A stretch of DNA of 64,000 nucleotides from Pseudaestuariivita atlantica. GTDB taxonomy: Bacteria > Pseudomonadota > Alphaproteobacteria > Rhodobacterales > Rhodobacteraceae. The notes beneath the pieces were generated by a model. That model had not been told where the DNA came from. It was given only the letters and a program-made list of their open reading frames with translations, and ran no database searches. Location of the stretch: positions 168,062 to 232,061 of the forward strand of contig NZ_AQQZ01000008.1 in NCBI RefSeq assembly GCF_001205715.1, in the 5' to 3' direction. This document shows positions 18,110 to 25,944 of the stretch, piece after piece; within the stretch, counting starts at the first letter, position 1, and the number at the start of each line of letters is the position of its first letter. The translations under genes were made by a program, and so were the position numbers.

Positions 18110-18547
18110 CGAATTTCCTGCTCAGGCACCTTGGTTTCGGACGTGCTATAGGTGTTTAAAGGTTAGTCAGATCGCTTCAGCGGTGGCCGGTCCGGGATGC
18201 CTGATCTTGGGGTTTGCCCTCACGGCCATAGGCCGTGAGGCGCGTCGAACTAACCGCACGCCATTCACGACTTCCCACCCTTAGTAATAGAACGCGGGTT
18301 CAGGCTCGTCTATAGAGTTGGGTGGTTGCAGCAGGGTCCCGCCCGAGCCGCTACCCGGCAGGCTTGCCGGTCCCTGCAGACCGATTGTGCTGGCAAAAAC
18401 TTCGATAGCCGTCAGGCTAACCGTCTCGTCCGGACGTTACACAATTGGTGTAACTATGACAGCGTCACCGTCTTGCTCCACGCTTATATGCGGGTCGAAT
18501 TCAAAACCTAGTGTATTTGAATACAGCATCTACATGTTCACTTTTAA
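18110..18547. other. Structured non-coding half of the tRNA-Glu element
   Basis: 438 bases with no convincing gene but many inverted repeats. ggttagt (18161-18167) can pair with actaacc (18249-18255), enclosing a perfect 10-bp hairpin at 18218-18240. ggctcg (18303-18308) can pair with cgagcc (18344-18349), and gcaggg (18331-18336) with ccctgc (18372-18377) around the hairpin 18355-18370; the last two long pairings interleave as in a pseudoknot. Further on, gttacac-N5-gtgtaac (18436-18454) looks like a protein-binding palindrome. It could encode a small RNA or be a replication/excision control region. Confidence 0.4.
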
Positions 18548-18575
18548 GATTCCCCTACGGGCTGCCACTTCTTCC
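18548..18575 (+). repeat. att repeat, distal side
   Basis: Second exact copy of the 28-bp repeat. Bases on either side differ from the first copy, so the match ends cleanly at both edges. It marks the right junction of the element with the chromosome, 25 bases before the end of the binding-protein gene at 18600. Confidence 0.9.
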
Positions 18576-18599
18576 CGACATCGCCGCACCGCACCGCGT

Positions 18600-19613
18600 T
18601 CAGTCCTGAACGACGGCGTTTTCCCATTCCTCCAGGAACTTGTCGCGTTTCAACGCGTCGAGGAAGGTCATCAGCGCCGGGCCCAGAGGGATCGTCGCGC
18701 GGTCGGCGCCGGGGTCCTCGACGGCCAGCGGCGGCAGCGACCGCCCGCCCCCCGCAGCGGCCCCTTCGGGCGTGTAGGCGATCAGCGCGCGCACGAACCG
18801 CTCTGCCGCCTCGGGCCGGGGCGAATCGCCCGATACAAGCGCCGTGCGCATCATCGTGGTCCGGAAATCCGACGGCAGGATGATGTCCAGCGGCCCGTCC
18901 CCCGCCACCCGCGCCTCGGCATAGCTGCCCAGCACGTTGTAGGCGACGGCGATGCGCCCTGCGATCAGGTCGTCGATCATGTCGCCGGAACAGCAGTACA
19001 GCGCAACGTCGAGCCCGCCCATGATCTCCATCAGCCGCCAGAAGGTCTCCGACGCGCGGGCGTCCTGCGTGGCGAAAAGGTATCCCAGCCCCGATTGCCG
19101 CACGTCATAGGTGCCGACGCGGCCCCGGAACCGGTCGGGATGGGCGCGCAGGATCTCGATCAGTTCCTGCCGGGTGCGCGGGATCGCCAGCCCCTCGAAC
19201 GCGGCGCGGTTCACCACGATGGCGGCGGGTTCCGAGGTGAAGGCGAACAGGCTTTGCCGCCACTGCGCCCATGCGGGATGCGTCACGCCTTCCAGCGTCG
19301 CGGCATAGCCGTCATTCGTGAGCTTCAGTTGCAGGTCCATGGCGCTGGAAATGGCCACGTCGAAGGCCTCGGGCGTGGCGCGAAAGCGCTTGTCGATATC
19401 GCTTGTGTTGGTGACGAGGTACTCGATGGCGATGTCGGGATTGGCGCTGACGAACCCCTCGATCAGCGGTGCGAAAAGGTCGGTGTCGGTGCTCGACACG
19501 ATGCGCAGCGTCACGGCGGCGTCCCCCGCGCCAAAGACCTGCCGGTCTTCCCAGTCCTGCGCCGCGAGCGGCAGCGCCAGCAGCGCGAGGATCACAGCAA
19601 CAAGGTAACGCAT
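18600..19613 (-). CDS. Periplasmic solute-binding protein, partner of TctE-like kinase
   Basis: 337 residues from ATG 19613. An N-terminal hydrophobic signal (about residues 3-18, ending L-A-A-Q) sends it to the periplasm. The mature part begins with V-T-L-R-I-V-S-S-T-D and reads as an extracellular solute-binding protein of the ferric/thiamine/2-component-associated kind; no permease or ATPase gene is beside it. Its start lies 22 nt inside the end of the histidine kinase gene, so both are in one operon behind the response regulator. That position suggests it presents a ligand to the sensor kinase rather than to a transporter. Family firm, role inferred. Confidence 0.72.
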   Translation of the reverse strand: MRYLVAVILALLALPLAAQDWEDRQVFGAGDAAVTLRIVSSTDTDLFAPLIEGFVSANPDIAIEYLVTNTSDIDKRFRATPEAFDVAISSAMDLQLKLTNDGYAATLEGVTHPAWAQWRQSLFAFTSEPAAIVVNRAAFEGLAIPRTRQELIEILRAHPDRFRGRVGTYDVRQSGLGYLFATQDARASETFWRLMEIMGGLDVALYCCSGDMIDDLIAGRIAVAYNVLGSYAEARVAGDGPLDIILPSDFRTTMMRTALVSGDSPRPEAAERFVRALIAYTPEGAAAGGGRSLPPLAVEDPGADRATIPLGPALMTFLDALKRDKFLEEWENAVVQD

Positions 19614-20959
19614 GCGCCCCCCTCCTCCCGGTTGGACAATTCGATGCTGCCGCCATGCGCGCCCGCCACGTCCTGCGCGATGGTCAGGCCAAGGCCCGAC
19701 CCGACCTTGCCCTCGGCATTCTGGCCGCGCGCGAAACGGGTGGTCAGCCGGTCGATCTCGTCCGCCGGGAAGCCCGGCCCCTCGTCGCAGACGGTGATCC
19801 TGACCGGCGGCCCGGCGGTCACGGTGATGTCCACCGCGCTTTCGGCGGGCCCGTATTTCATGGCGTTGTCGATCAGGTTGCGCACCGCGTTCTGGATCAG
19901 GATCGGGTCGCCCGCATAAGGCACCGACGGCGCGCCATGCAGGTTGAGTGCCAGGTCCTTCATCTCGGCGATGGGGGCCAGTTGCAGCACCAGTTCGCGC
20001 AGCAATTCGACAAGGTCGAATTCGCGCCGCTCCATCTGGTCGGCGCGGAAGGTGATCATGGCGTGGTCCAGCAACTGCCCCGCCGTGCGCGAGCTTTCGT
20101 CGATCGCCTTGATCATCGACCGCATCGCCTCGCGGTTTTCCTCCTTGTCGACCCGCTGCAGCGTCGCCTCGGCATAAGACCGGACCGTGGCCAGCGGCGT
20201 GCGGACGCGGTGCGCGGCCTCGGCGATGAAATCCTCCGACTGGCTGAGCGAATGGTCGAGCCGCCCCATCAGCGAGTTCAGCGACTTCACCAGCGGCGCC
20301 ATCTCCTGCGGGACGGGGTTGCGGAACGGGCTCAGGTCCTGCGGCCCGCGCCGCGTGACCGACGTGGTCAGGCGGTTGAGCTGCCCCATCGTCGACGACG
20401 TGACCCACAGCGACATCGCGGCGGCCAGCGCGAAGAAACTGACGCCCAACAGCGCCGCCGTGCGAAAGATCCGGTCCAGCGTCTCCGACAGCGCGTCCTG
20501 CGTCTGGGCCAGCACGATCTGCAGGTTGATGCGCCGGTTCGCGCCGATCAGCGTCCGGTGCGCACTGATCTGCCGCACCGTCGCCCCGCGCATCTGCGCC
20601 GTGCGGTACCTCGGGCGGTCATCGTCCAGCGATCCGAAGAACGGCAGGTCGTCATACCCCGACAGGAACGTCCCGTCCTCGTAGATCGCGTAGAAGACGC
20701 GGTCATCGGCGGGCGTGGTCAGCATGGCGAAGGCGGAATAGGGCAGGTCCACCTCCACCACGCCATCCCTCAGGCTCGCCGCGTCCAGCATCGACGAGGC
20801 GGAGGCGAACAGGATATTGTCCTGCCCCTGCTGCGCGACCTGCACCGCGAAATTGCGCACCGCGAGGAACAAAAGGAACGCCAACAGCGCCGCGCCCCCG
20901 ATCAGCGTCAGCACCAGCCGCTTCCGCAGCGAGCCCGAGACCTTGGGATTATCCTGCAT
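19592..20959 (-). CDS. tctE: Sensor histidine kinase, TctE type
   Basis: 455 residues. Two membrane helices (about 14-33 and 167-187) bracket a periplasmic sensor domain of about 130 residues. The phosphorylated histidine is His250 in A-E-A-A-H-R-V-R-T-P-L. The C-terminal ATPase domain shows N-L-I-D-N-A-M-K-Y (N box), D-E-G-P-G-F and G-S-G-L-G-L (G boxes). It autophosphorylates and passes the phosphate to the response regulator encoded just upstream (11-nt overlap). Divergent tctCBA makes tricarboxylate uptake the likely regulated process, as in known TctDE systems. Confidence 0.88.
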   Translation of the reverse strand: MQDNPKVSGSLRKRLVLTLIGGAALLAFLLFLAVRNFAVQVAQQGQDNILFASASSMLDAASLRDGVVEVDLPYSAFAMLTTPADDRVFYAIYEDGTFLSGYDDLPFFGSLDDDRPRYRTAQMRGATVRQISAHRTLIGANRRINLQIVLAQTQDALSETLDRIFRTAALLGVSFFALAAAMSLWVTSSTMGQLNRLTTSVTRRGPQDLSPFRNPVPQEMAPLVKSLNSLMGRLDHSLSQSEDFIAEAAHRVRTPLATVRSYAEATLQRVDKEENREAMRSMIKAIDESSRTAGQLLDHAMITFRADQMERREFDLVELLRELVLQLAPIAEMKDLALNLHGAPSVPYAGDPILIQNAVRNLIDNAMKYGPAESAVDITVTAGPPVRITVCDEGPGFPADEIDRLTTRFARGQNAEGKVGSGLGLTIAQDVAGAHGGSIELSNREEGGACVTLLL

Positions 20960-21617
20960 GGTCCAGCCGATAACCCAGACCTCGAAGGGTCGTGATGCTT
21001 AGCTCCGACCCTTCGAGGTGCTTGCGCAGGCGGCCGATATAGACCTCGATCGCGTTCTCCGACACGTCGTCGTCATAGGAAAACAGCCGGTCCGCCAGCT
21101 TCTGCTTGGAAAAGACCTGCCCCGGCGCGTTCAGGAACACCTCCAGCAGGCGCAATTCGCGGTTGCGCAGCGTGACGCCCACGCCGCCCACCGACAGGTG
21201 CCCCGCCACCGGGTCGAACACGATCCCGCCGCGTTCGATGGTGGTCTTGGCATTGCCCGACTTGCGCCGCAGGACGGCGCGGCAGCGCGCCTCAAGCTCG
21301 GCATGATCGAAGGGCTTGGTGATGTAGTCGTCCGCGCCAAGGTCGAGCGAGCCGATGCGGTCCGACACCTGGCTGCGCGCCGTCAACACGATGACCGGCG
21401 TGTCCAGGTCGCTGGCGCGATGGCGTTCCAGGAAGGTGCGGCCATCGCCATCGGGCAGCATGATGTCGAGCAGGATAAGATCGTAATCCCCGGTTGCGAC
21501 AAAGGCGGATGCGTCTTCAAGTTTCTCTGCATGATCAATGACATGGCCGTCCAGCCGCATGCGGGATGCCACCGCGTCGGCAAGGGCCCTGTTGTCCTCG
21601 ACCAGCAGAAATTTCAT
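20949..21617 (-). CDS. tctD: Response regulator, TctD type (OmpR family)
   Basis: 222 residues from ATG 21617. Receiver domain with phosphoacceptor Asp51 (L-L-D-I-M-L-P), Thr79 and Lys101 (K-P-F). The C-terminal half is a winged-helix DNA-binding domain of OmpR/PhoB type (N-R-E-L-R-L-L-E, then S-E-N-A-I-E-V-Y-I-G-R-L-R-K). First gene of the regulator operon, divergent from tctC by 105 bases; an inverted repeat in that gap (21642-21657) may be its site. Confidence 0.9.
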   Translation of the reverse strand: MKFLLVEDNRALADAVASRMRLDGHVIDHAEKLEDASAFVATGDYDLILLDIMLPDGDGRTFLERHRASDLDTPVIVLTARSQVSDRIGSLDLGADDYITKPFDHAELEARCRAVLRRKSGNAKTTIERGGIVFDPVAGHLSVGGVGVTLRNRELRLLEVFLNAPGQVFSKQKLADRLFSYDDDVSENAIEVYIGRLRKHLEGSELSITTLRGLGYRLDHAG

Positions 21618-21641
21618 CCAAACCCCATCAAATCTCGCCGG

Positions 21642-21657
21642 TGACAGGTCCGTGTCA
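21642..21657. promoter_or_regulatory. Candidate TctD binding site
   Basis: tgaca-N6-tgtca in the 105-base region between tctD and tctC. A site here could control both operons. The arms are only 5 bp, so chance is not excluded. Confidence 0.35.
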
Positions 21658-21722
21658 GGTTGGCGTGGTTTCTGTCGTCCAACTGATCCGCGCTGCGGAC
21701 GGTTGTCAAATGGGAGGAAAAC

Positions 21723-22706
21723 ATGACGACATTCACGATGGGCCGCCGCGCCCTGATCGCGGCCGTGGCCGCCCTTGGCCTGACCGGCCCGGCGCTGGCC
21801 GACGGGCACCAGGTGCTCGACAGCATCCACTTCCTGATCCCCGGCGGAGCCGGCGGTGGCTGGGACGGGACCGCGCGCGGCACCGGCGAGGCGCTAACCA
21901 ATGCGGGCCTTGTCGGCTCGGCATCCTATGAAAACATGTCCGGCGGTGGCGGCGGCAAGGCGATCGGCTACCTGATCGAGAACGCCGAAAGCAATTACGG
22001 CACGCTGATGGTCAACTCGACCCCCATCGTGATCCGCTCGCTGACGGGCGTCTTCCCGCACAACTTCCGCGACCTGACGCTGGTTGCGGGCACCATCGGC
22101 GACTATGCCGCGATGGTCGTGGCCGCCGACAGCGACATCAACTCGATGGCCGACCTGATCGCGGCCTATGACGCCGACCCGGCGGGCACCGCCATCGGCG
22201 GCGGCTCGGTCCCCGGCGGCATGGACCACCTTGTCGCGGCGATGGTGATGGAAGCCGCCGGCAAGGACGCGCTGAACGTGAAATACATCCCCTACGACGC
22301 GGGCGGCAAAGCCATGGCAGCCCTGCTGTCGGGCGAAATCGCGGCCCTTTCGACCGGCTTTTCCGAAGCGGTCGCACTGGCGCAGGCGGGTGAAGTCAAG
22401 ATCATCGGCGTGACCGCGGACGAGCGTGTCGCGGCAATGGATAGCGCACCCACCATGAAGGAACAGGGCATCGACACCTCCTTCGTGAACTGGCGCGGTT
22501 TCTTCGCGGCGCCGGGCCTGCCGGGTGACAAGCTGGCGATGTACCAGGACGCTATCGCCAAGATGTACGACACCCCGGAATGGGAAGAAGTGCGCGCGCG
22601 CAACGGCTGGGTGAACATCCATAACTCGGGCGACGACTTCCTGTCCTTCCTGGAAAACCAGGAAAAGGTGATCGGCGACCTGATGAAGAAGCTCGGCTTC
22701 CTCTGA
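21723..22706 (+). CDS. tctC: Tripartite tricarboxylate transporter binding protein TctC
   Basis: 327 residues. Start ATG 21723 with gggagga upstream. Signal peptide: R-R-A-L-I-A-A-V-A-A-L-G-L-T-G-P-A-L-A-D, cleavage near residue 26. The mature N-terminus has I-H-F-L-I-P-G-G-A-G-G-G-W-D, the loop typical of the Bug/TctC family that closes over a carboxylate. In the periplasm it delivers a di- or tricarboxylate to the TctBA membrane proteins encoded next. A hairpin follows the gene (22721-22746), expected to raise its level over TctBA. Confidence 0.93.
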   Translation: MTTFTMGRRALIAAVAALGLTGPALADGHQVLDSIHFLIPGGAGGGWDGTARGTGEALTNAGLVGSASYENMSGGGGGKAIGYLIENAESNYGTLMVNSTPIVIRSLTGVFPHNFRDLTLVAGTIGDYAAMVVAADSDINSMADLIAAYDADPAGTAIGGGSVPGGMDHLVAAMVMEAAGKDALNVKYIPYDAGGKAMAALLSGEIAALSTGFSEAVALAQAGEVKIIGVTADERVAAMDSAPTMKEQGIDTSFVNWRGFFAAPGLPGDKLAMYQDAIAKMYDTPEWEEVRARNGWVNIHNSGDDFLSFLENQEKVIGDLMKKLGFL

Positions 22707-22720
22707 TAATCTGACTGTTC

Positions 22721-22746
22721 GAGGGCGGGGTCTTCCCGCCCTCTTT
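22721..22746 (+). terminator. Hairpin/attenuator between tctC and tctB
   Basis: Perfect 9-bp stem (22721-22729 with 22735-22743), 5-base loop, then ttt. Located 15 bases after the tctC stop and 21 before the tctB start, so it can stop part of the transcripts or protect the tctC message. Confidence 0.75.
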
Positions 22747-22766
22747 CCATCTTGAGGGGGAGAAAG

Positions 22767-23249
22767 ATGGCTCTGGATCGCTGGATCGCGCTGGTCCTTC
22801 TGGGTGTGTGCCTCGTCTACGGCTACACCGCATGGTTCACGATGGACGCCTCGATGCCGCCCATCATGCGCCGCTCGGCCGTCTGGCCGTCCTCTTTTCC
22901 CAAGGTCCTGTCCATCGCCGGCGTGGTCCTGTCGCTGATCGTCCTTCTGGGGATCGAGAAAAGCGAAGTCACCATCGGCGACATCGATTACCGCCGCCTG
23001 CACGAATACAAGCTGGGTCAGGCGCTGTTGCTGCTGGGCCTGATGGTGGCCTACGCGCTTCTGCTGCGCCCCGCGGGCTTCCTGCTGGCGACCGGCGGGT
23101 TCCTGATCGGCGGATCGGTCATCCTTGGCGAACGGCGCTGGATCACGATGATCGTGGTCGCCGCCATCGCCACGTTCGGCATCTGGTACCTGGTGCAGGA
23201 GATCCTCGGCATCTTCCTGCGCCCCCTGCCCGTCTTCATGGGGATCTGA
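22767..23249 (+). CDS. tctB: Tripartite tricarboxylate transporter small membrane subunit TctB
   Basis: 160 residues, ATG 22767 preceded by gaggggg. Four hydrophobic helices (about 5-23, 35-57, 78-98 and 107-150 as a split pair) match the TctB family in number and length. Forms the membrane complex with TctA. The frame ends three bases before the tctA start. Confidence 0.9.
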   Translation: MALDRWIALVLLGVCLVYGYTAWFTMDASMPPIMRRSAVWPSSFPKVLSIAGVVLSLIVLLGIEKSEVTIGDIDYRRLHEYKLGQALLLLGLMVAYALLLRPAGFLLATGGFLIGGSVILGERRWITMIVVAAIATFGIWYLVQEILGIFLRPLPVFMGI

Positions 23250-23252
23250 GCC

Positions 23253-24767
23253 ATGCTTGAAGGTATCCTGCTGGGCCTCGCCACGGCCTTTTCGTTCCAG
23301 AACATCCTGATGGTGATCGGCGGCTGCCTGATCGGCACCTTCATCGGCATGCTGCCGGGGCTTGGCCCGATGTCGATCATCGCGATCATGATCCCCGTCG
23401 CCATCACCATCGGCGATCCGTCCACCGCGCTGATCCTGCTTGCAGGCGTCTATTACGGCGCGATCTTCGGCGGGTCGACCTCGTCCATCCTGCTCAACGC
23501 CCCCGGTGTCGCGGGGACCGTTGCCACAAGTTTCGACGGCTACCCGATGGCGCGACAGGGCAAGGCCGGCAAGGCGCTGACCATCGCCGCCATTGCGTCC
23601 TTCGCGGGCGGCACGATCGGGGCGATCCTCTTGATGATCTTCGCGCCGATGCTGTCCTCGGTCGCGCTTTTGTTCCATTCGTCGGAATACTTCGCGCTGA
23701 TGGTCGTGGGGCTTTCGGCCATCGCGGCCTTCGCGGGCACGGGCCAGGTGTCGAAGGCGCTGTTGATGACGGTGCTGGGTCTCATCATGGCCACGGTCGG
23801 AGAGACCGCGCAGTTCAACGCCCCGCGCTTCACCATGGGCATGATGGACCTGCAATCGGGCTTCGGCTTCATCACGCTCGCCATGGCGATGTTCGCCTTG
23901 CCCGAAGCGCTCTACCTCGTCCTCAAACCCTCCCGCTCGGCCCAGGGCGACAGCGGAGAGATCAAGGACCTGCGCATCACCCGCGAGGAGGCGAAGAAGA
24001 TCACCCCCGTGATCGGCCGCCAGTCGCTGCAGGGCTTCTTCATCGGCGTTCTTCCCGGCGCGGGGGCGACCATCGCGTCCTTCCTCGGCTACGCGGTCGA
24101 GCGCAACATCGCCAAGGGCGACGAACAGAAGGAGTTCGGCCACGGCTCGATCAAGGGCCTCGCCGCGCCCGAGACCGCGAACAATGCCGCCTGCACCGGG
24201 TCCTTCGTGCCGCTTCTGACGCTGGGCATCCCCGGATCGGGCACCACGGCGATCCTCTTGGGCGCGCTGATCGCGCTGAACGTCACGCCGGGGCCGCGCC
24301 TGATGGTCGACGATCCGCAAATCTTCTGGGCGGTCATCATCTCGATGTATATCGGCAACGTGGTGCTTCTGATCCTGAACCTGCCGCTGATCCCCTACAT
24401 CGCCAAGGTGCTGGCGGTGCCGCGCAACTTCCTGATCCCCTTCATCCTCTTCTTCACGCTGATGGGGGCCTATATCGGCCAGAACAACGCGACCGAGCTT
24501 CTGATCCTCGTGGGCTTCGGCATCTGCGCGACGATCTTCAAGTTCGCCGACTACCCGCTGGCTCCGCTGCTGATCGGCTTCATCCTCGGCACCATGCTGG
24601 AGGACAACTTCACCCGCTCGATGAACCTCTATGACGGGGCGAGCTTCGTGTGGGAGCGTCCGATGACGCTGGGCCTCCTGATCCTCGCCGTCGTGCTGGT
24701 GCTCCTGCCCAGCTACCGCGCGCGCCGGGCGCGGCTCCGGGCCGAGGGCGTGGCCGACGGTGACTGA
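23253..24767 (+). CDS. tctA: Tripartite tricarboxylate transporter large membrane subunit TctA
   Basis: 504 residues with about 11-12 hydrophobic helices. Conserved TctA features are present: G-M-L-P-G-L-G-P near residue 33, G-A-I-F-G-G-S-T-S-S-I-L-L-N and the second repeat's G-V-L-P-G-A-G-A-T-I and L-G-I-P-G-S-G-T-T. It is the ion-coupled permease of the system. The next gene starts inside its last codons (8-nt overlap), tying transport to CoA activation of the substrate. Confidence 0.94.
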   Translation: MLEGILLGLATAFSFQNILMVIGGCLIGTFIGMLPGLGPMSIIAIMIPVAITIGDPSTALILLAGVYYGAIFGGSTSSILLNAPGVAGTVATSFDGYPMARQGKAGKALTIAAIASFAGGTIGAILLMIFAPMLSSVALLFHSSEYFALMVVGLSAIAAFAGTGQVSKALLMTVLGLIMATVGETAQFNAPRFTMGMMDLQSGFGFITLAMAMFALPEALYLVLKPSRSAQGDSGEIKDLRITREEAKKITPVIGRQSLQGFFIGVLPGAGATIASFLGYAVERNIAKGDEQKEFGHGSIKGLAAPETANNAACTGSFVPLLTLGIPGSGTTAILLGALIALNVTPGPRLMVDDPQIFWAVIISMYIGNVVLLILNLPLIPYIAKVLAVPRNFLIPFILFFTLMGAYIGQNNATELLILVGFGICATIFKFADYPLAPLLIGFILGTMLEDNFTRSMNLYDGASFVWERPMTLGLLILAVVLVLLPSYRARRARLRAEGVADGD

Positions 24768-25944
24768 GCCGCTCGCCGGGGTCCGGGTCCTCGACCTGAC
24801 CAACGTTCTGGCGGGGCCGTTCTGCTGCTATCACCTCGGCCTGATGGGGGCCGAGGTCATCAAGGTCGAGCGCCCCGGCTCGGGTGACCTGGCGCGGGAA
24901 CTGGGGGCTGACCCTGTGCGGAACGCAGCCGGCATGGGGATCAGCTTCCTCGCCCAGAACGCGGGCAAGACATCCGTCACGCTGGACCTGAAAGCCGACG
25001 CGGGCAAGGCCCTGCTGAAACGGCTGGTGCAAACGGCGGATGTTCTGGTCGAAAACTTCCGCCCCGGCGTGATGGACCGGCTGGGGCTGGGATATGCCGC
25101 GCTGAAGGCCGAGAACCCGCGCCTGATCTATGCCGCGATCAGCGGGTTCGGGCAGACCGGGCCGCGCCGCGACGATCCCGCCTATGACCAGATAGTGCAA
25201 GGGATCAGCGGCGTCATGGCCGTCACCGGCACCCCGGACAGCGCGCCGACCCGCGTGGGCTACCCGCTCGCCGATACCGTGGGAGGACTGACCGGCGCCT
25301 TCGCCATCGCGTCGGCCCTGAACGCCCGCCCGCGCGGCGCGTTCCTCGACATCGCGATGTCCGAGGCGGTGGTCTCCACCATGGGCTGGGTCGTGTCGAA
25401 CCACATGATCGGCGGCACCGCCCCGGTCCCGCATGGCAACGAGAACCCGACCTCGGCCCCGTCCGGGAGCTTCGCCACCGCCGACCACCCCATCAACATC
25501 GCCGCAAACCGCGACGTGCAGTGGGAGGCCCTGGCGCGGCATCTTGGCCGCGACGACCTGCTGTCCGATCCGCGCTTCGCCACGCGGGAGCACCGCAAGG
25601 CCAACCGCGACGTGCTGCGTGGGGAACTGGAAGCCTCGCTGCGCACCGCTCCTGCCGCGCGCTGGGTGACCGAATTGAACGCTTTGGGCGTGCCCTGCGG
25701 CCCGGTTCTTGGCGTCGCGGATGCGCTGGACGACCCGCAGATGGCCGGGCGCGGGTTGATCGGGGAGGTGCCATGCGGGGACGAAACCCTGCGCCTGTCC
25801 GGCAGCCCGGTGGTGATCGACGGCACCCGCCCCGCTCCGAAAGGCCCGCCGCCGGTACTGGGCGCGCAGAACCTTGAGGTCTGGGGCGGGCTGGGCCTGA
25901 CAGAGGCCGAGATCGAGGCACTGAAGAAGGACGGGGTGATATGA
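24760..25944 (+). CDS. Class III (CaiB/BaiF) CoA-transferase
   Basis: 394 residues from GTG 24760, inside the end of tctA. N-terminal G-V-R-V-L-D-L-T-N-V-L-A-G-P is the family signature, and the catalytic aspartate that carries the CoA intermediate is Asp143 in P-A-Y-D-Q-I. These dimeric cytoplasmic enzymes move CoA from a donor such as succinyl-CoA or acetyl-CoA to a carboxylic acid. Placement between a tricarboxylate transporter and a citryl-CoA-lyase-like gene suggests it activates the imported acid. The real substrate could be citrate, citramalate or a related acid. Confidence 0.88.
   Translation: MTEPLAGVRVLDLTNVLAGPFCCYHLGLMGAEVIKVERPGSGDLARELGADPVRNAAGMGISFLAQNAGKTSVTLDLKADAGKALLKRLVQTADVLVENFRPGVMDRLGLGYAALKAENPRLIYAAISGFGQTGPRRDDPAYDQIVQGISGVMAVTGTPDSAPTRVGYPLADTVGGLTGAFAIASALNARPRGAFLDIAMSEAVVSTMGWVVSNHMIGGTAPVPHGNENPTSAPSGSFATADHPINIAANRDVQWEALARHLGRDDLLSDPRFATREHRKANRDVLRGELEASLRTAPAARWVTELNALGVPCGPVLGVADALDDPQMAGRGLIGEVPCGDETLRLSGSPVVIDGTRPAPKGPPPVLGAQNLEVWGGLGLTEAEIEALKKDGVI

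Larger units (their letters stand above)
17151..18575 (+). mobile_element. Minimal integrated element in tRNA-Glu, bounded by 28-bp att repeats
   Basis: The segment between the 3' end of tRNA-Glu and an exact 28-bp copy of that end is about 1.4 kb. It is visibly lower in GC and has different codon use from the genes on both sides. It carries two small plus-strand genes of unknown function (17354 and 17714) and a structured non-coding stretch (18120-18460). No integrase, transposase or excisionase frame is present, so it is either a deletion remnant of a larger island or an element mobilised in trans. Repeat identity across 28 bp suggests the insertion is not ancient. Confidence 0.8.

Noticed and set aside
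18120..18460. tmRNA or RNase P RNA in the tRNA-Glu element
   Set aside because: Several hairpins and a possible pseudoknot are present, but no tag reading frame, no tRNA-like acceptor and none of the conserved RNase P RNA core sequences could be found.
18326..18511. 61-codon frame in the non-coding half of the tRNA-Glu element
   Set aside because: No ribosome site, overlaps the strong hairpins, and the peptide resembles nothing.
21894..24803. 969-codon minus-strand frame opposite tctCBA
   Set aside because: Shadow of three recognised transporter genes, with no motif of its own.
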